Below, in pieces: positions 23,639 to 30,995 of a stretch of DNA of 38,103 nucleotides. The notes under the pieces are model-generated. The model did not search any database. It saw only the letters and a program-made list of their open reading frames with translations, and was not told where the DNA came from. Positions within the stretch are counted from its first letter, which is position 1; each line of letters opens with the position of its first letter. The position numbers and the translations under genes are program-made. This stretch comes from Sphaerisporangium album (GTDB lineage Bacteria > Actinomycetota > Actinomycetes > Streptosporangiales > Streptosporangiaceae), in NCBI RefSeq assembly GCF_003323745.1, contig NZ_QOIL01000011.1:272486-310588 (forward strand), given 5' to 3'.

Positions 23639-24154
23639 GTGCCCCCCGAGACAGTCGAGGTCCGCCGGAGTGCACGCCGACGGCGAACCGTTTCCGCATA
23701 TCGCGATGGCGACAAGACCATCGTGCTTCTGCCTGCCGGTCTGAGCAGCACGGACGAAGAGCAATGGGTGCGCCGGATGCTCGACCGGCTCGCCGCCAAA
23801 GAGCAGCGCAGGCGCCCGAGCGACGACGACCTGCTCGAACGGGCCCGTGAGCTCGCCATTCGCTACCTGGACGCGAAGGCCTTACCGGCCAGCGTGCGGT
23901 GGGCCGAGAACCAGCGGCACCGATGGGGCTCGTGTACTCCCGATCATGGCACGATCCGCCTCTCGACGCGACTCCGGGGCATGCCGGCGTGGGTGGTGGA
24001 TTATGTGATCATGCATGAGCTTGTACACCTGATCGTCCCGAGCCACGGCCCGCGCTTCTGGGCGCTGGTCGAGCGGTACCCGAAGGCCGAGCGGGCACGC
24101 GGCTTCCTGGAAGGCTTCTCCATGGCCGCCAACGGGACGGCGGAGGAATGTTGA
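23639..24154 (+). CDS. YgjP-like (M48-type) zinc metallopeptidase
   Basis: This 171-aa protein has the YgjP/SprT-like zinc motif HELVHLIVPSH (H126, E127, H130, third ligand H136), preceded by the family hallmark RHRWGSCTPD (about 93-102). Substrates of this family are poorly known. GTG 23639 is preferred: a TACCGT -10-like element at 23627-23632 lies 6 nt before it, suggesting a leaderless mRNA, and upstream codons of the longer frame (TTG 23576) look non-coding. It overlaps the next gene by 7 nt, so they are coupled. Confidence 0.85.
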   Translation: MPPETVEVRRSARRRRTVSAYRDGDKTIVLLPAGLSSTDEEQWVRRMLDRLAAKEQRRRPSDDDLLERARELAIRYLDAKALPASVRWAENQRHRWGSCTPDHGTIRLSTRLRGMPAWVVDYVIMHELVHLIVPSHGPRFWALVERYPKAERARGFLEGFSMAANGTAEEC

Positions 24155-24756
24155 GGCAGGCGGCCGTCCTGGTCACGCCACGGATCGGCGAGGGCGCGCC
24201 TCCGGGGGCCGACCCGAGGGAGTTCGCGCTCGCCCTCGCCGAGGACACCTACGAGGTCGTCGCCGGGCTCGAACTCGTCCAGCCGGTGATCCTCGCCGCG
24301 GGCCTGGACGACGCGCAGGGTCTGCGCGATCTGGAGGACATCGCCTGGCCGGGCACCAAGGTGATCTCCGTTCCCGATCTCGCCGGCGCCTTCGCCGCGC
24401 TCCTGCCCTACGGCGAGGAGGCCGTCGTGATCAGCGCCGACGCCCCCGACCTGCCCCCGCTGCTCATCGGCAAGCTGTTCCGCGAGCTGGGCCGCGCCCC
24501 GATCGCCGTCTGCCCCGCCGAGGGCGGCGGCGCCGTGGCCATCGCCGCCCGCCTCCCGTACCCCGAGTGGGCGTCCGCGGGCCTGGACGACCCGGACGTG
24601 GTGGCCCGCCTGCGCGCCCAGGCTCCCGGGCGCCGCATGGTCGCCACCGGCCCCGGATGGCACCGCCTGCGCGTCCCCGGCGACCTGGCCAGGCTCGACC
24701 CCGGGCTCGAAGGCTGGGAGAACACCCGCGCCCTGCTCAGCGGCGAACGGCTCTGA
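24148..24756 (+). CDS. GT-A-fold nucleotidyl/glycosyl-transferase-like protein (DUF2064-like)
   Basis: This 202-aa protein has the pattern of DUF2064/TIGR04282 proteins: an N-terminal strand AAVLVTPRIGEG, an acidic VVISADAPDLPPLL (metal/nucleotide site), and CPAEGGGAVAIA. Members resemble CofC and GT-A transferases; activity is uncharacterised. ATG 24148 has a GGAGGA site and overlaps the protease gene end. It ends 19 bp before a converging gene. Confidence 0.65.
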   Translation: MLRQAAVLVTPRIGEGAPPGADPREFALALAEDTYEVVAGLELVQPVILAAGLDDAQGLRDLEDIAWPGTKVISVPDLAGAFAALLPYGEEAVVISADAPDLPPLLIGKLFRELGRAPIAVCPAEGGGAVAIAARLPYPEWASAGLDDPDVVARLRAQAPGRRMVATGPGWHRLRVPGDLARLDPGLEGWENTRALLSGERL

Positions 24757-24775
24757 GCCCTCGCCCCGCAGAACG

Positions 24776-25789
24776 TCAGCGCGGAGCGGGCAGCGAGAGT
24801 TCGGCGAGCACGGCCCGGTGGTCGGTCCCCGGCACGTCGTACACGCGGTAGTTCCGTATGCCCACACGCCGGTCGGCGAGCACGTGGTCGATGGTGATCA
24901 GCGGCGGGAGGCGCTTGTTGGCGGGCCACGTCGGCGTCAGCCCGCCGCCGGTCGCGTCTCCGGCGTCCCGATAGCCCCGCGCGACCAGCTTGCGCATCTC
25001 GGCGTGGTCGAGGCTCGCGTTGAAGTCACCGGCCAGGATGCGGAACGGCCCGGCCGCCGGCCCCGGCGGCAGCGCCCGCAGCCCCTCCGTCCACTGCGTC
25101 ACCTGGCGCCCCAGCGGCGGGAGGGTGTGCACGTCCACGATCTCCAGCGACGGCCCCCCGGGCAGGCTCAGCCGCGCCGTCGGCATGTTGTGCCCGATGA
25201 CCTGGAACAACCCGTCGAGCTTCGCGAGCGGATGGGGGGAGAAGATGCCGCTGCCCGCCGCGCTCCACTCGTCCTCCAGCACGCGGTACGGCATCAGCGC
25301 CTTCAGCCCGGCGGCGTCCAGCTCGGCGACGGCCTCGGGGGTCAGCTCCTGGGTGTTGAGCACGTCGGGACGGTGGCGGCGTACCAGGTCGACCACGGTG
25401 GCGGCGTCGCCGTGCCCGAAGAAGAGATTCACCGTCAGCACCGTGAACGGCCGCCCGGGCGCGGCGGAGGAGTCCCCGAACGCCCGGGGCAGGACGCCCA
25501 GGCCGAGCGCCGTGCTCGTCGCGATCGCCACGGCCGTCACCGCCCTTCGCCTGGACAGCAGCGAGAGCAGGAGCGGCAGCAGCGAGCCCGCCGCCGCGTA
25601 CGGAGTGGCGGTCATGATCTGCGCGGGGAACGATCCACGCTCCAGCCCGGCCATGCGCCACACCGCCCAGGCGGCGAACGGCGTCACCGCCACCCAGGCG
25701 AGCGCGCCCGGCACGCGCCTGCGGAGCCATCGCCCGCGGGACGGGGTGACGATGACGCCACCCACCGGTGTCTCGGTCGTGGTGTCCAC
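24776..25789 (-). CDS. Membrane-anchored endonuclease/exonuclease/phosphatase-family protein
   Basis: This protein of about 337 aa has a basic N-terminus, three hydrophobic segments (about residues 30-100) and an extracellular or cytosolic EEP domain. The domain motifs are FTVLTVNLFFG, LNTQE, AGDFNAS, TIDHVLA and GTDHRAV, covering the metal- and phosphate-binding residues of the fold. The family includes nucleases and phosphodiesterases; the target is unknown. The start is GTG 25789 or the adjoining TTG 25792 behind GGGGGA. Confidence 0.85.
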   Translation of the reverse strand: MDTTTETPVGGVIVTPSRGRWLRRRVPGALAWVAVTPFAAWAVWRMAGLERGSFPAQIMTATPYAAAGSLLPLLLSLLSRRRAVTAVAIATSTALGLGVLPRAFGDSSAAPGRPFTVLTVNLFFGHGDAATVVDLVRRHRPDVLNTQELTPEAVAELDAAGLKALMPYRVLEDEWSAAGSGIFSPHPLAKLDGLFQVIGHNMPTARLSLPGGPSLEIVDVHTLPPLGRQVTQWTEGLRALPPGPAAGPFRILAGDFNASLDHAEMRKLVARGYRDAGDATGGGLTPTWPANKRLPPLITIDHVLADRRVGIRNYRVYDVPGTDHRAVLAELSLPAPR

Positions 25790-26008
25790 CAATCCCCCGG
25801 CTTCGCCTCGATGCCCTTCCGGAACCTGTGCGGGACCCGGCCCGAGCCCTATGCGGTGACCCTATCCAGCGGACGTACGAACCGCGTGAAGACGCCGCCG
25901 AGACATGAGAACGTTTGCCTTCGGACCTGACCGCGGCCGCGTGCGCCCCGCCGATATGGATCAGCCGGGACCGCGGTGCCCAGCCGGGACCCTGAACCCC
26001 GGACGGCC

Positions 26009-26572
26009 TCAGGAGGACTCGGAAAGCGGCCGGTCCGCCAGGAGCGCCCGCGCCCGCCGGGCCAGCCGCCGGGTGGCCTCGTCGGTCGGCTCGGGGATGT
26101 CGTCCACCGGCACCCACCGCATGTCCAGCGACTCCTGACTGATCACGAACTCGGCCCCGGGCGGCGCGACCGCCCCGTACTCGACGTCCAGGTGCCAGCT
26201 GTGCGGCGGGTGGCACCACACCCGGTGGCGGTCCAGCGCGAGCGGCCCCGGCAGCAGCCTGAGCCCCGCGATGCCGGACTCCTCGACGGCCTCGCGCAGC
26301 GCGACGGCCTCCAGCGAGACGTCCGGCACCTCGCAGTGCCCGCCCATCGGCAGCCACATCCCCGCCTTCGGATGCAAGGTCAGCAGCACCTTGGCGCCGT
26401 CGTGCGACAGCACCGCCGTGGTCGCCGTGAGGTGCCCCGGCGCACACGAACGCCACATCGCGTCCTCGTGGGCGTCGACGTGCTCGAGGAACTCCTTCCT
26501 GAGCACCTCCTCGCCGGGGGTGGGCGCGGTCCATCGCGCGAGCGCTGCCCGCGCGTCCTCGCGTAGCGTCAT
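26009..26572 (-). CDS. NUDIX hydrolase
   Basis: This 187-aa protein carries a complete Nudix box starting GGHCEVPD and running through LREAVEESGI (G-x5-E-x7-REU-x-EE-x-GU). It is preceded by LTLHPKAGMWLPMG. It should hydrolyse a nucleoside diphosphate-linked compound; specificity is unknown. Its ATG overlaps the stop of the DUF2342 zincin gene (ATGA), so the two genes form one operon. Confidence 0.9.
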   Translation of the reverse strand: MTLREDARAALARWTAPTPGEEVLRKEFLEHVDAHEDAMWRSCAPGHLTATTAVLSHDGAKVLLTLHPKAGMWLPMGGHCEVPDVSLEAVALREAVEESGIAGLRLLPGPLALDRHRVWCHPPHSWHLDVEYGAVAPPGAEFVISQESLDMRWVPVDDIPEPTDEATRRLARRARALLADRPLSESS

Positions 26573-27861
26573 TCCCCGCCGGGCGCCTTGGGCCCGGGCT
26601 CGCCGTCGTCCGGCTTGCGCTCCTCGAAGTCCGACAGGTCGAACCTCGCCTCGCCCCGGACGAACGCCTGCGGGTCGTCGAGGTCGTCGGCCGTCGGCAT
26701 CAGATCCGGGTGGGACCACACCGCGTCGCGGCCCTCGACCCCGCGGTCGGCGGCGAGTGCCTGCCAGAGCGCCGCGGCCTCCCGCAGCCTGCGCGGGCGC
26801 AGCTCCAGCCCGACCAGGGTGGCGAACGTGCGCTCGGCCGGGCCTCCGGTCGCGCGGCGGCGGCGCACCGTCTCCGACAGGGCGGCCACGGACGGCAGCT
26901 TGCCCTCGGCGGCGGCGTCCGTCACCGTGCCGACCCAGCCCTCGACCAGGGCCAGCAGGGTCTCCAGACGCGACAGCGCGGCCTTCTGCCGCTCGGTCTC
27001 CTCGGGCTTGAGCAGCGCGCCGCCGCTAAGCGCCTCCTGGATCTGCTCCATGTTGTTCATGTCCAGCCCGCGGATCTGCTCCTCCAGCGCGGAGGTGTCC
27101 ACGGTGATGCCCTTGGCGTAGTCCTCGACGGCGCCGAAGAGCTGGGTGCGCAGCCACGGGACGTGCTGGAACAGGCGGTGGTGCGCCGCCTCCCGCAGCG
27201 CCAGGTACAGACGGATCTCCTCAGAGGGGATCTCCAGCCCGTGGCTGAACGCGGCGATGCCGCCCGGCAGCAGCGCGGCGGTGTCCGACAGCGGCAGCCC
27301 GATGTCGGAGGACCCGATCACCTCGGGCGCGAGCGCGCCGAGGGCCTGGCCCATCTGGCTGCCGACCATCATGCCGCCCATCTGGCGCATCATGCCCATC
27401 AGCGGGCCGAGCTGGGCCGCCATCGCCTGCGCCTCGGCGCCCCCGCCGAGGCCGACGTTGCCGAGGGTGCCCCCCATGGTCTCGACCATGCGGGCCGCGA
27501 TCGGGTCGCAGAGCCGCTTCCAGACCGGGACGGTCTTCTCGATCCACTCCGAACGGCTCCACGCCTCGGGCGAGGTCAGGCCGCTCGGCAGCTCGGTCAC
27601 CTCGTTCAGCCAGAGGTCGGCCAGGCGCAGCGCCTCGACGATCTGGCGCCGCTCGCCTTCCATCACGCTCGGATCGCCCTCCGCCACGACGGCGTGCCGG
27701 GCGATGTTCTTGGCCATCTCCCAGTTGACGGGCCCCGAGCCCTGCGGAGCGGAGAGCATGTCGGCGAACTGCCGCATGGCAGCCGCCATCTGCTCCGGGT
27801 CTCCGAACATCGCGAAGGGATTCTCGTTGGGGTCGTTTTCGCGACCTGGCAGGTCAGTCAC
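26569..27861 (-). CDS. Zincin-like protein, DUF2342 family
   Basis: This 430-aa protein matches the actinobacterial DUF2342 family (predicted zinc-dependent hydrolases, also tagged F420-associated). The N-terminal NENPFAMFGDPEQM and a methionine-rich MGMMRQMGGMMVGSQMGQ segment are typical. The putative active-site helix reads LREAAHHRLFQHVPWL, so the first histidine of HExxH is an arginine (residues 223-227). I cannot tell whether this is normal for the clade. The C-terminus is charged and disordered. The start is GTG 27861. It corresponds in position to M. tuberculosis Rv3195. Confidence 0.85.
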   Translation of the reverse strand: MTDLPGRENDPNENPFAMFGDPEQMAAAMRQFADMLSAPQGSGPVNWEMAKNIARHAVVAEGDPSVMEGERRQIVEALRLADLWLNEVTELPSGLTSPEAWSRSEWIEKTVPVWKRLCDPIAARMVETMGGTLGNVGLGGGAEAQAMAAQLGPLMGMMRQMGGMMVGSQMGQALGALAPEVIGSSDIGLPLSDTAALLPGGIAAFSHGLEIPSEEIRLYLALREAAHHRLFQHVPWLRTQLFGAVEDYAKGITVDTSALEEQIRGLDMNNMEQIQEALSGGALLKPEETERQKAALSRLETLLALVEGWVGTVTDAAAEGKLPSVAALSETVRRRRATGGPAERTFATLVGLELRPRRLREAAALWQALAADRGVEGRDAVWSHPDLMPTADDLDDPQAFVRGEARFDLSDFEERKPDDGEPGPKAPGGE

Positions 27862-27902
27862 CGCTCTACCTCGTGCAGGATGGAGGAGTCCACATCCGCC
27901 AC

Positions 27903-27931
27903 GTTATCCGTCGTAGGGCGGATCAGTGCAA
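27903..27931 (-). promoter_or_regulatory. Promoter of the DUF2342-NUDIX operon
   Basis: On the minus strand, TTGCAC (27931-27926) and GATAAC (27908-27903) are separated by 17 bp, giving a start about 35 nt before GTG 27861. It lies in the short gap between divergent genes. Confidence 0.4.
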
Positions 27932-27943
27932 AGTGAGGACCTC

Positions 27944-29014
27944 GTGCCTACCTCGAAACGTCTCCGGCCACCGGTCGTCGCCGTCACCGGCGCGGCCTCA
28001 GGGCTGGGGAGAGAGTTCCTCTCCCGGGTCGCCTCGTCTGCGGATTTCCGTCGCGTGGTGGCGATCGACGACCAAAGGGGCGACGTCCCGGACGTCACGT
28101 GGCGGGTGCTCGACGTCCGGGATCCGCTCTTGGCGAACCGCATCTCGGACGTGGACGTCCTGGTGCATCTCGCCACCGACTACAGCCTCGACTCCGACGC
28201 GGGCGAGCGCCGCGCCTACAACCTGAGGGCCGCCCAGACGGTGCTCACCGCCTCGGCCGCCGCGCGCGTCCGCCGGGTCGTCCTCGTGACGAGCGCCATG
28301 GTGTACGGCGCGGCCCCCGACAACCCCGTCCCGCTGCCCGAGGACGCCCCGGTCGCCGCCGAACCGGACTCGGGCGTCGTCGGCGACCACCTGGAGATCG
28401 AGGCGCTCGTCCGGCGTTGCCTGCGCAGCCACCCCGGCCTGGAGGTCACCGTCCTGCGGCCCGCCGCCGTGGTGGGGCAGGGCGTCGACACCGTGGTGAC
28501 CCGCCACTTCGAGGCGCCGCGCCTGCTCACCGTCAAGGGGTCGGCGCCCCGCTGGCAGTTCTGCCACGTGGACGACCTGGTCTCGGCGCTGGAGCTGGCC
28601 GCGCTCGGCCAGGTCACGGGGGTCGTGACCGTCGGCAGCGACGGGTGGCTGGAAATGGAGCAGGTCGAGGAGCTCTCCGGTCTGCGGCGCTTCGAGCTGC
28701 CCGCCGGGCTCACCTTCGGCACCGCGCAGCGCCTGCACCGCCTGGGCATCACCCCCGCCCCCGCGACCGACCTGCACTACGTCGTCTACCCGTGGGTGGT
28801 CGACTGCGCCTCGCTGCGCGCCGCGGGGTGGAAGCCGGCCTGGACCAACGAGGCGGCGCTGCACCAGCTCCTGGAGCTGAGCGAGGGCAGGCACGCGGTG
28901 GTCGGGCGGCGCCTGTCCGGCAAGGAGGCCACGATCACCGCCGCGGGGGCCACCGTCGCCGTGATCGGCACCGCCGCCATCGTCCGCCAGGTCCGCCGCA
29001 AGCGCCGTACGTGA
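27944..29014 (+). CDS. NAD-dependent epimerase/dehydratase-type SDR protein
   Basis: This 356-aa extended SDR protein begins with the nucleotide-binding VAVTGAASGLGREFL. Later motifs are DVLVHLATDYS and VTSAMVYGAAP. The tyrosine is present, but the lysine expected four residues later is not (YGAAPDN), so redox catalysis is doubtful. The C-terminus has a hydrophobic segment ending in QVRRKRR, suggesting a membrane anchor. GTG 27944 has a GAGG site just upstream and is preferred over GTG 27926. It is divergent from the DUF2342 gene. Confidence 0.85.
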   Translation: MPTSKRLRPPVVAVTGAASGLGREFLSRVASSADFRRVVAIDDQRGDVPDVTWRVLDVRDPLLANRISDVDVLVHLATDYSLDSDAGERRAYNLRAAQTVLTASAAARVRRVVLVTSAMVYGAAPDNPVPLPEDAPVAAEPDSGVVGDHLEIEALVRRCLRSHPGLEVTVLRPAAVVGQGVDTVVTRHFEAPRLLTVKGSAPRWQFCHVDDLVSALELAALGQVTGVVTVGSDGWLEMEQVEELSGLRRFELPAGLTFGTAQRLHRLGITPAPATDLHYVVYPWVVDCASLRAAGWKPAWTNEAALHQLLELSEGRHAVVGRRLSGKEATITAAGATVAVIGTAAIVRQVRRKRRT

Positions 29015-29129
29015 GCCGCCGCCCGCGCGGGACCTCAGCCACCGCCGGGGCCGTGCGGCTCCCTGGCCGCCCGCGGGCCGGTGTCGCGAGATCGCCGGCC
29101 GCCGCGGGGCCCCGGGGTAGGATCATGGT

Positions 29130-29555
29130 GTGGAGGCCATCCGGTTGCTCGGCATACGTGAGACGCCGCTGTCCGTGGACGAGGTGCTGGCCGCCGTCGG
29201 CGACCATGCCGCGGGCGGCACGACGCTGTTCGTGGGCACTGTGCGCGACCACGATCACGGCAGGCCCGTCACCCTGCTGTCCTACTCCGCGCACCCCTCC
29301 GCCGAGGACGCACTGCGCCGCGTCGCCGAGAAGGTCGCCGCCGACCATCCGCTGACGGCGCTCGCCGCCGTCCACAGGGTGGGCGATCTCAGGCTGGGCG
29401 ACATCGCGGTGATCGTCGCCGTGGCGGCCCCCCACCGGGGCGGGGCGTTCGAGGCCTCGCGCCGCCTCATCGACGACATCAAGTCCGAGGTGCCGATCTG
29501 GAAGCACCAGGTGTTCGCCGACGGCTCGGCCGAGTGGGTCGGAGCCTGCGACTGA
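29130..29555 (+). CDS. moaE: Molybdopterin synthase catalytic subunit MoaE
   Basis: This 141-aa protein matches MoaE, which inserts sulfur from MoaD into precursor Z to form molybdopterin. Conserved elements are FVGTVRDHDHG, HRVGDLRLGD, and the catalytic-lysine region IDDIKSEVPIWKHQ. GTG 29130 lies 6 nt after a TAGGAT -10-like element (29118-29123), indicating a leaderless mRNA. No other molybdopterin gene is in the window. Confidence 0.93.
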   Translation: MEAIRLLGIRETPLSVDEVLAAVGDHAAGGTTLFVGTVRDHDHGRPVTLLSYSAHPSAEDALRRVAEKVAADHPLTALAAVHRVGDLRLGDIAVIVAVAAPHRGGAFEASRRLIDDIKSEVPIWKHQVFADGSAEWVGACD

Positions 29556-29697
29556 CCTCGGCGTCCCCGCGAACGCCCGGGCGGGGCGCCACGTCCCGCC
29601 GCTTCGCGCCCCGCGGCGACCCGAAGCCTGCGATGACCTGGATGTCCTATGTGTGTCCGCGTAAGCGCGGTCGTGGTGAGCGCATAGAGTTTCCACC

Positions 29698-30741
29698 ATG
29701 TCCCGACGAGGTCTGACGTTGACGGTGGCGGGTGTCCTCACGCTGCTGCTGGGCGGCGCGGGGGCGCTGCTGCCCGTGCCCTACGTCGCGCTGAGCCCCG
29801 GCCCCACCGAGAACACCCTCGGCGAGGTCAAGGGCAAGCCCGTCATCACGATCACGGGACACCAGACCTACCCCACCTCCGGCAAGCTCAGCCTGGTGAC
29901 CGTCGCCTACCAGGGTGGCCCCGGCGCGCGCATCGACCTGCTCACCGCCCTGCGCGGCTGGATGGACCCGAACGTCGCGGTCGTCCCCGAAGAGACGATC
30001 TTCCCCAAGACCGTGTCGGTCAAAGAGGTCGAGCAGCAGAACACCCAGGAGATGAGCAGCTCCCAGCAGGACGCCACCGCCGCCGCGCTCAACGAGCTCA
30101 AGATCCCGATCAAGGTGATCGTCGCGGTCGGCTCCACCCAGAAGGGCAAGCCGGCCGACGGCAAGCTCCTCCCGGGCGACGAGATCACCACGGTCGACGG
30201 CGCGCCCGTCCGCACCATCGACGACGTCTCGGCCGGGGTCCGCAAGCACAAGGTCGGCCAGGAGGTCCGGTTCGGCATCGTCCGGGGCGGCAAGTCCTCC
30301 ACCGTCCAGGTGGGCACGGTCGCGGGCAAGGACGGCCCCATCGTCGGCATGATCATGGGAACGCAGTTCAAGTTCCCGTTCACGGTCAACGTCAACGTGG
30401 GCGACGTCGGCGGCCCCAGCGCCGGTCTGATGTTCTCGCTCGGCATCTACGACAAGCTCACCCCCGGCGAGCTCACCGGGGGCAAGTCGATCGCGGGCAC
30501 CGGCACGATCACGCCGGACGGCAAGGTCGGCCCCATCGGCGGCATCCAGCAGAAGATGATCGGCGCGCGCGACGCCGGGGCCACCGTCTTCCTGACCCCC
30601 GCCGACAACTGCGGCGACGCCGTCCAGGCCGTCCCGAAGGGGCTGCGCCTCGTGAAGGTGAGCACCATGCACGAGGCCGTCCAGGCGGTCGACGCGCTGC
30701 GCACGGGTTCGGGACCAGTGGCGGGTTGCCCGGTCCGTTGA
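29698..30741 (+). CDS. PDZ-domain Lon-like serine protease (YlbL type)
   Basis: This 347-aa protein has a single N-terminal membrane segment (about residues 7-30), a PDZ domain (about 135-205), and a Lon-type protease domain with Ser241 in GGPSAGLMF and Lys286 in IGGIQQKM. The catalytic domain is probably outside the membrane. The family is conserved in actinobacteria and Bacillus (YlbL). ATG 29698 lies 7 nt after TAGAGT (29685-29690), so it is probably leaderless. It precedes UPF0182, as in M. tuberculosis Rv3194c-Rv3193c. Confidence 0.93.
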   Translation: MSRRGLTLTVAGVLTLLLGGAGALLPVPYVALSPGPTENTLGEVKGKPVITITGHQTYPTSGKLSLVTVAYQGGPGARIDLLTALRGWMDPNVAVVPEETIFPKTVSVKEVEQQNTQEMSSSQQDATAAALNELKIPIKVIVAVGSTQKGKPADGKLLPGDEITTVDGAPVRTIDDVSAGVRKHKVGQEVRFGIVRGGKSSTVQVGTVAGKDGPIVGMIMGTQFKFPFTVNVNVGDVGGPSAGLMFSLGIYDKLTPGELTGGKSIAGTGTITPDGKVGPIGGIQQKMIGARDAGATVFLTPADNCGDAVQAVPKGLRLVKVSTMHEAVQAVDALRTGSGPVAGCPVR

Positions 30742-30995
30742 GCCCTTCTCACCGATCGCTCCCGACCCGGCCGCGCGCGGGGAACCCGCCGCGCAGCCGG
30801 GGCGTTGGGCCACGTGTACGCGCGCGTCTCATCCGGTGTGCGCGCGCGTGCTCCGAGGCTTCTCCGGGTTCCCGACGACCATGGCCCAGCCGCGTTTCGT
30901 GGCCAGGTCGTGCTCAGGGCTCGGAGGGTGACCACGCCGCTACCGGTGTAGGTTGCCAGACACGGACCGTTACTCGTGAAACCTAGGGGTGGGCC

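Noticed and set aside
26710..27936. A 408-codon plus-strand frame opposite DUF2342
   Set aside because: It is a shadow of the real minus-strand gene with no recognisable motif.
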